A stretch of 64,000 nt of DNA from assembly GCA_002077045.2 (NCBI GenBank), contig KZ111149.1:1505677-1569676 (forward strand), in the 5' to 3' direction. Positions within the stretch are counted from its first letter, which is position 1. Each line of letters begins with the position of its first letter. This DNA is from Rachicladosporium sp. CCFEE 5018 (taxonomy: Eukaryota > Ascomycota > Dothideomycetes > Cladosporiales > Cladosporiaceae). The notes beneath the pieces were generated by a model, which was not told where the DNA came from, made no database searches, and saw only the letters and a program-made list of their open reading frames with translations. The translations under genes and the position numbers were made by a program. Shown piece by piece: positions 58,223-64,000 of the stretch.

Positions 58223-60106
58223 ATGAAGTCCGTCGCCGTATTCTCTGTGGCGGCTGCCATCCTACTGAGTGGTTTCGCTCACGCAGCCGCCATTCCACCG
58301 GTCTCGAGCAACCAATTCATCACCATCGATGGAAAGGAGGTGTCGCTCGAGGTATGCAGTCCCTCAGCTTCCTCCCATCCTATCGCAAGGCCCACGCTGA
58401 TTGCATCACAGCCTCCTACCGACTCTACTGGGATCGAAGCAAGAGGCGACCATCACGGTTACCATTTCTCGCCATGGCAGAAGCTGGCCATCAACAACCG
58501 GCCAGTTGTTCATAACGGCACTGTTGTCGAGCGTGCTGAGCTCCCGGCTTCCAGCAAAGACTTTATCACCATCGATGGAGAGGAGGTTTCACTCGAGGTA
58601 TGCAGTCTGCAGGAGCCCTTCCAGTATTATGCTGACTCGCTCTGTAGCCTCCCACCAAGCGTGCTGAAGCACCGACGTCCAGCAACGAGTATATCATCAT
58701 CGATGGAAAGGAGGTGTCGCTCGAGGTATGTAGTCTCTGAGATCTGCTCGGACAACATGCTGATCATCATCGCAGCCTCCCACTAAGCGTGCTGAAGCAC
58801 CAGCGACCAGCAACGACTTCATCACCATCGCCGGCAAGGAGGTCTCGCTCGAGGTATGGAGTCCGAGAGGAATCTCGACACACCACTAATTATCAGCAGC
58901 CCCCCACCACAGATACCAGCGATCTTGCTTCTTCACACGCCTCATCGCACCTCCTCGAGAAGCGTTGCCTCCCGTTCTGCGCGCCAGCACTCCCATTGAT
59001 CCCGTTCCTCGGATTCCTGCCATGGGACAAGGCGAAGCTGCGCACACAGGTAGGCCCGCTGCCTTCCAACTTGTCAAACACCCACTGACATCCTGCAGGG
59101 CCCTGTCAGAGAGTACACCATCGATGCCAAAGGCCGTCTTTGCATCGAGTCTCACCGCCCCGCAGTCGGAACGTGCTTTGCTCAACGCTACAAGGGCTAC
59201 CACCACTACTGCCCAGACGCCGCCAGACGTTGGGCCAGTGCTCCAGTTAATGCCGCAGGCCCTACGCAGGTCATCGAAGGCGAGATGCATAATGGCGTCT
59301 GGACTACCTCGACGTCTCAACCTGGAATATCCGGCAGTTTCAAGAAAGGCAGTTACAAGGACGGTGTGCCAGGGCACCCCATCGATGCAGCGACGGCTCC
59401 GAAGTCGGGGTTCATCTCTGGCGCTCGCATTCCAGGGAAGCCTGGTTTCGTCGGGGAGTTCAGCGGCAACGGAGTCGCCTTCGACAACGACGGCAACTCC
59501 ACATGGTCCGATGCCGCCAAGCCCGTGAACGGGACATCCTCGAAGAACGAAACGGTCACAATCGGCGATCAGGAGGTACAGTTCCAGAACGGCGCAGCGT
59601 CCTGGGCTGCCACGGGAAAGCCTCTCGACGGAACAGCGATCGAGGGCGGGATCATCAAAGTCGGCGGCCGTGTGGTCTCATACGATGTAAGCTCCCCACG
59701 TGCACTGTCCCTAGACCTCCACCGCAATGACTTACCAATGATTTCCACAGGATCTAATGTCAGCCTCCTCCGCCAAGGACGACGTCCCCAAGTTTGACAG
59801 CGGCAAGACTGACCCAGCTCCCAAGGTGAGCGTTACTGCAAGCACGTCATTTAAGCCTCTGCTGTGATGAACTGATATTCCACACAGGATGCGACCGCGG
59901 ATCTCCCAATCGGTAACGAAATCTCTAAGTCTGCAAAGGGTGGCGTCATGAAGCTCAACGGACTACCTTCTGCTGAGCTTCTGGCCGACCCGGACAGCAA
60001 GAGCGCCGGCGTGGTGGACAACGAGTCGGAGCTTCCCAAGGCTGACGGCAAGACTGATCGTAAGCTCATCCCTGGTCGTGCTGCTGGGTCTTCCCAGCAG
60101 GACTAG
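58223..60106 (+). CDS. Secreted repeat precursor with KR-AEAP exons
   Basis: Eight exons, all phase 0: 58223-58351, 58412-58597, 58648-58725, 58776-58853, 58900-59049, 59099-59686, 59751-59825 and 59888-60106, giving 500 residues. The signal peptide is MKSVAVFSVAAAILLSGFAH. Exons 1-4 each end with (I)ITIDGKEVSLE or a close variant, followed by donor GTATG. Exons 3 and 4 are 78-base duplicates beginning PPTKRAEAP: a dibasic kexin site followed by an X-Ala/X-Pro spacer like those trimmed by dipeptidyl aminopeptidases. Exon 2 has the variant VVERAELPASSK. Exon 5 has LLEKR followed by CLPFCAPALP. Exon 6 opens with the domain shared with the previous gene (residues 208-245, 26 of 38 identical) and contains diverged repeats (ETVTIGDQEVQFQ, GGIIKVGGRVVSYD). 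The layout is that of kexin-processed repeat precursors known from fungal secretomes. The mature products and their role are unknown. Confidence 0.8.
58648..58853 (+). repeat. Duplicated 78-base exons with their introns
   Basis: Exon 3 (58648-58725) and exon 4 (58776-58853) have the same length, start CCTCCCAC and AAGCGTGCTGAAGCACC, and end GAGGT(G/C)TCGCTCGAG before GTATG. The intron after exon 2 ends in GCTGAC...TAG and that after exon 3 in GCTGAT...CAG, and both start with GTATG(C/T)AGTC. The repeat unit is therefore exon plus intron, which suggests unequal crossing-over of a 128-base unit. Confidence 0.75.
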
Positions 60107-60499
60107 AGCTGTCTCTGCGGAGACAAGGGGGGGTCGCTGTATTGGGAGATCGGAGAAGGAGTTGTCGGAGACGAGGGGAGGGTGCGGTTAGAGGTGGAGC
60201 TTGGCTTATAGGATGAAAAGTAATTTCTGATTGGCTCGATGGCCGTGGCTGTCGAATGTGCTTTCGATGATGACGCTTGCCGGGCGTTGACTAGTTTAAA
60301 TTAGATAGAGTGGTATGATGATTGTTGGTCAATAGCTTACCTGAGCTGCCTCTCGTTCGTTGGCTCGTTGTCTGGTCCCCAAGTCCAGGTCATCATGCGG
60401 CTATGCTCGCACGACGTCTCTACTTGTACCGCTGCACAGTTCTTCAATCATTAACAGTCTTGCGACCAGGTAGCTCGTCACCGGAGCTACGACTTTGCT
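60107..60499. other. Convergent intergenic region
   Basis: 3' ends of the repeat precursor gene and the helix-turn-helix gene. Antisense frames over the latter are shadows. Confidence 0.5.
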
Positions 60500-61465
60500 T
60501 CACGTCAATCTCAGCCCCTTGGCTAGTCTCTCACGCGCTACCCTCCGCCTGTCCTCGTCTGCCTCATCTCCCTGCTTCCTCTCCCTCACCCACACGCCCC
60601 TTCCTGCTCCCTTGCCCCTGCCGTTGCCTTCCTTTCCATCAGAGGGTACCACTAAGTGGTCTGGCAGATCGTACTGCACAGGCGCTACTGCGGGAAGTGA
60701 AGATTTCGGTGGCAGTCCGACGAGTTGAGGCAGTTGAGAGGCGATCTCAAGCCATAGTGGGGAGCCACGGGCGGCGTGTGGAGAGGATGTTTGGCAGAGA
60801 GCGTGCCATGTTCTGGCGAGTGTTTGTTCGAGCGGTGTCAGAGATGGCGGCGGAGGCGGTGATGTGCGTAGGTATGGTGGTGGAGGCGACTGGTCCACAC
60901 TTTCTTGTAGCGAAGGATCGAGCAGTGGTGCCACTGTTGACAGAGTCGCCTCAGTCCCTGCAGCATCGCCTTCATCCTGTGCTGACCCGTCCTCCGCCAC
61001 ATCAATTCCCTCATCCTCACCAGCCTGCACTACCCTCAAAGGCGGCTGGACCAACACCCTCCTCCCCTCCTCCACAAACTCCCCCCTCCCAACCCCCTGA
61101 CTCTTCCTCTTCCCCGCCGGCTTCCTGCCCCACCCCGCTCTCTCAAGATACCGCCAAACCGTACTCCCACAAGCTTTCACACCCATCCCCTCCAGCAGCC
61201 CCACACATTCCCCCAGTCCCGCCTCCGGTCTAGCAGCCATAAATTCCAGCAGCACTTTCTCCTGCTCTGAGTTCAGCGCTGGTGGGCGACCGAGACGTTT
61301 CAGTACGGGTGGGTAGGGCTGGTTGAAGAGTTCGAATGAAAGGCGGAGCCGCTCGACTGTACGCTTGCTGAGGGAGAGTTCGCGTGCTATGTGTGCGGCG
61401 GGGTGGGAGTAGTCGAGGAGGAGCTTGACGCGGTTGGTGATGTGTGGTGGGAGATGGGTTGGCAT
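60500..61465 (-). CDS. Transposase-type helix-turn-helix protein without DDE domain
   Basis: An intronless ATG frame of 321 residues. Residues 8-50 (ITNRVKLLLDYSHPAAHIAR, then ELSLSKRTVERLRLSFELF) form a homeodomain-like helix-turn-helix. Then RLGRPPAL (about 57-64) and a second helical unit (EQEKVLLEFMAARPEAGLGE, then STVWRYLERAGWGRK, to about 116). This is the bipartite DNA-binding region of Tc1/mariner and pogo-type transposases, with the GRPP linker between. The remaining 200 residues are low-complexity (Pro-rich SPPPPYLRTSPPPPPSL, acidic stretches) plus a helical segment (LARTWHALCQTSS). No DDE/D catalytic motif is visible and no terminal inverted repeats were noticed. Such proteins in fungi are probably domesticated DNA-binding factors. 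Nuclear location is expected. No target is known. Confidence 0.7.
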   Translation of the reverse strand: MPTHLPPHITNRVKLLLDYSHPAAHIARELSLSKRTVERLRLSFELFNQPYPPVLKRLGRPPALNSEQEKVLLEFMAARPEAGLGECVGLLEGMGVKACGSTVWRYLERAGWGRKPAGKRKSQGVGRGEFVEEGRRVLVQPPLRVVQAGEDEGIDVAEDGSAQDEGDAAGTEATLSTVAPLLDPSLQESVDQSPPPPYLRTSPPPPPSLTPLEQTLARTWHALCQTSSPHAARGSPLWLEIASQLPQLVGLPPKSSLPAVAPVQYDLPDHLVVPSDGKEGNGRGKGAGRGVWVRERKQGDEADEDRRRVARERLAKGLRLT

Positions 61466-61896
61466 GATCGCGACGGAGGGGCCGGCGGAGCCAGCTGCCG
61501 CCAGATGGCGGTGATCAATGGGGCGGGACGACGAGCGGTGACTGTGCGATAATTGTTGACGCAGTCAGATATGGTGTGCAGCAAGAGATGACGGCGGGCA
61601 GCCGCTGTGAGGCACATTATTGTCATGCGACAAGAGAATCCCATGATAGCTGTGCTGATATATACGCAGCGCAATCTGCCCAGTCCTCTCCCTCGTGCAA
61701 CGACGGCAAGACTGACCACTCGGGTCTGAGTATCATTGTAAGATGACGAGAGCACTGGAATGATATGCACAGTCATACAGATATACGTAATGCTGTCACA
61801 AACCCCAAAACACCCTCGCTGGCACAGTCTCGTCATCTGACATCCCGAACTCCCTCATCCCCATGCACACCAATAGTATCACTACCCGGTTTCCGC
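61466..61896. other. Intergenic
   Basis: Promoter side of the helix-turn-helix gene and 3' flank of the next minus-strand gene. Nothing recognised. Confidence 0.5.
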
Positions 61897-62406
61897 TCAC
61901 TTAGCTGTGCCATCCTTTTGAGCACCCTTGAAAGTCTGTCCGAACCATCCGCTCACAAGTCCTGGCTTCGTCCCAGTCATCTCATCACGACTCGCCCGCC
62001 TCTCGCCATGGTCTTGACTCCCCCTCTTGACATCATGTAGATTGCTGAAGAGACCTCCAGACGCGGCGGAGGACTGTACTATCGTTGGCAAGTGCTCGAG
62101 TAGTCATGTGCCATGCACAGCGATATGCCGAACACCACGATTGTGCACGCGACACGGAAAAATTAAAGGAGGGCTCACCCGTCTCCGATTTGGACTCCCG
62201 TTCGCACCTCCACTCAAGTCTGTGCTCTTCCGTGGCGGGCCCATATCGCTGCTCTTCCTCGGTGAACCAGTCTGGTTGAGAATGCTGCCCGCGCCGCCGG
62301 CTATCGGGTCGCCAAACTGCTTTGACATCTTGCGGCCGGGCTCATGGACGACCTTGCCGGCTTGGAACATGCCGCGGCGGTCTTCCCAAGTTGACGGTGC
62401 AGACAT
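61897..62406 (-). CDS. Small two-exon hypothetical protein
   Basis: Exon 1 is 62179-62406 (MSAPSTWEDRRGMFQAGKVV) and exon 2 is 61897-62073. The intron (105 bases) has donor GTGAGC and acceptor TACAG in phase 0, giving 134 residues. The protein is polar and probably disordered: GDPIAGGAGSILNQTGSPRK, then SSDMGPPRKSTDLSG, NGSPNRRR, GGLFSNLHDVKRGSQDHGER, and it ends PGLVSGWFGQTFKGAQKDGT. Short conserved-looking blocks (FQAGKVVHEPGR, LFSNLHDVKR, GWFGQTFKG) separated by Ser/Arg stretches resemble small fungal proteins of unknown function. RKSS and RKST are possible kinase sites. No signal peptide. Confidence 0.7.
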
Positions 62407-63578
62407 TATTGGGTTCGGGGTGTGGTAAAGTGGTGGTGATCTGTTGGCTACCGGGTGATTGTGATCTGTATGCTGGAGCCGAGACGAGCTAGGCAAGTAT
62501 GGAGATGGTTTTGGGAAGGAAGGCAGGACGATGATGCTTCAAGAAGATGTTCGATGTTTGCAAGACAGCAAAGGAAAGCAGTCAACACGAAACTCCCATA
62601 CATACCTCTTCCACCCCGTCTCCACCATCAAACCGCTGACACCAGCGCCGATCAGCAGCACGACTACAGATTCAGATCGCAGCAAAGCAATCATCCCACT
62701 TGACACACTGCTCCGCGTCGTTATAACGGCTCGTTCCTACTGGCCAGAGTGACGTCGCAGGTCTAGAATGTACTGGGGTTTGCCTTAGCGGATTGCGGGG
62801 AGAGCTTTGCTGAAGCTTGGCGGGCACGCGACGGGGCGTTTTCACGTGTCAATGAGATGCAAATCGGTCCGAGATCGTGTGCACTCTCATTGACTGTTGG
62901 TGTTCGATGTCTGTCAAGATCGCCGGCATGTGAATCTTCCGATGGTAGTCATTGCGATGGGTCGAGGCTGAGAACATGAGAATGCAACAGCGAAGATGCT
63001 ATCGTTCATCTCTCCTGCTTGAGAGGCCGTCACACCACTGTAGCATGATGTGCGAACCGATGTCTACACGGCAAGTGTGCAACCGGCGCCCGTTACTCGC
63101 TTGCAGTGCCACGAAATAGCCAAATTCGTCTCGGGGTGATTCTAGGCGCTTGATGTGCAGATCGACCGTTAATGACTTGGGGAGGGAGTCGGTCTTATTG
63201 CGCATCGATGGCACGCAGAATCGGAATGTTCCCCGATGCGTGGAAGTCGATTTTGCGTGCCAGAAAGGGCGTTCTCGAGACTACGAAGGCGAGTCTCGAT
63301 GTGTGGAAAATTGTATCGTGGTAGCTTCTGTGGGTATTCAGGTACCCTCCTCCAATGCGGCAAACGATGACTTTGGCCGGTGACATACAGCAACACTGAA
63401 GTACTGCCTGAAGTCGTCCTCACTACGGTCGTCCAGCGGCGGCTCAGACAAGGGAGTCGTAAAGGGCAGTTGAGATGGAGGGTCTGGATCACAAACTCTG
63501 GGCCCAACAAGCTGTGCCTGAGGATCAAGGCGATGAGAGGGATCTGTACCCTCCCTGCCCAGCGAGCGCGATCGCGAG
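62407..63578. other. No supported gene
   Basis: Short frames on both strands. A 194-codon minus frame (63169-63753) overlaps the edge gene below and may include its 3' exons, but no junction could be fixed. Confidence 0.45.
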
Positions 63579-64000
63579 CTAAGGGAAGGTCTCGATCTGA
63601 CGATCGCAGCGATCTGTGGACTTTCTCGTCTCCCCGTCTAGCGAGCGTGATCGCGATGATGTCGCTCGGTGAGTATCTGCAAGTATCTGCAGTCTGGGTT
63701 GCGTTGTCCCAAAGTATGCTCGGTACAGATAAAACATCGTCAAGAAGTCCCACAGATCGAAGTCCATTGCGAATTTCGTAGCTGCTGTATCTTCTGTGAA
63801 TGATCGCAGCAAAACCGCCGGGCAGATGATCTCGAAGTGTTCACATCCGGCACACTTGCGAAGGACGACACCTGGTCGTGCTTGGCCTTCCGCGGCACTC
63901 ATCTGTACGATCCAATCGCCCGGGAGTACGGTGTTTGCGACCACGGCGATGGCGATACCGGCTAAGTCGTATATGACAGATTTGGACGCCTGTCGCGATG
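63579..64000 (-). CDS. Partial hypothetical gene running off the right edge
   Basis: The minus frame is open from the window edge: SKSVIYDLAGIAIAVVANTV, then LPGDWIVQMSAAEGQARPGV, LRKCAGCEHFEIICPAV, and FAMDFDLWDFLTMFYLYRAY. Codon use is good to about 63700; beyond it the sense is doubtful, so an intron near 63710-63730 is likely and the 3' end is not reliable. The stretch IYDLAGIAIAVVA is hydrophobic and could be a membrane segment or core helix. KCAGCEHFEIIC has three cysteines. No family is recognised. Start and N-terminus lie outside the window. Confidence 0.4.
   Translation of the reverse strand, partial: SRQASKSVIYDLAGIAIAVVANTVLPGDWIVQMSAAEGQARPGVVLRKCAGCEHFEIICPAVLLRSFTEDTAATKFAMDFDLWDFLTMFYLYRAYFGTTQPRLQILADTHRATSSRSRSLDGETRKSTDRCDRQIETFP

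Noticed and set aside
58412..58597. Alpha-pheromone core in exon 2 (HFSPWQKLAINN)
   Set aside because: It lacks the W-C-x(n)-P-G-Q-x-C pattern of filamentous ascomycete alpha-pheromones and is not directly flanked by KR sites.
60322..61233. 303-codon plus-strand frame opposite the helix-turn-helix gene
   Set aside because: The minus strand has a recognisable domain and normal codon use. The plus frame is Pro/Ser/Leu low complexity caused by antisense composition.

Overview
The window looks like nuclear DNA of a filamentous ascomycete (Pezizomycotina; a Dothideomycete is my guess from overall style, not proven). The reasons are short GT-AG introns of about 45-100 bases with CTAAC or CTGAC branch sites close to the acceptor, monocistronic genes on both strands, a COP9 signalosome subunit 1 gene, an SLX9-type ribosome-biogenesis gene, and many small lineage-specific proteins. 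I see no operons, rRNA, CRISPR or intact transposon.

Bases 1-13,200 are sparse and partly decayed. They hold an astacin-like protease remnant, three small related minus-strand ORFs (one with an in-frame TAG), a striking array of eight ~253-base repeats whose units carry minus-strand splice signals and ~51-54 base exon-like segments (5.5-7.6 kb), a two-exon coiled-coil gene, an uncertain multi-exon gene, and an F-box-like gene interrupted by an in-frame TAG.

Bases 13,200-24,550 are close to a gene desert, with a duplicated ~200-base element and degenerate tandem repeats at 21.1-22.6 kb. A small two-exon gene (24.5 kb) and a Cys-rich gene (27.5-28.3 kb) follow, then more poor sequence.

Bases 32,400-46,900 hold a scattered F-box-like family (32.4, 34.7-35.3, 37.7 and 46.0 kb, plus remnants at 33.5 and 45.1 kb), an acidic-tailed hypothetical gene, a LEA-like stress gene, SLX9, and a gene with an in-frame TAA near its 5' end.

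Bases 47,700-52,730 hold an eight-cysteine single-pass membrane protein, a decayed gene and CSN1. Bases 53,450-60,110 are the most unusual part: four neighbouring plus-strand genes with signal peptides. The second and third share a 26-residue glycine-rich module set between basic sites. The third and fourth share a C-terminal domain. The fourth is built from duplicated 78-base exons, each encoding a KR-AEAP site plus an ITIDGKEVSLE-type repeat. This resembles kexin-processed repeat precursors and is the best candidate for an undescribed secreted-peptide system. The right end carries a transposase-type helix-turn-helix protein without a catalytic domain, a small two-exon gene, and a gene running off the edge.
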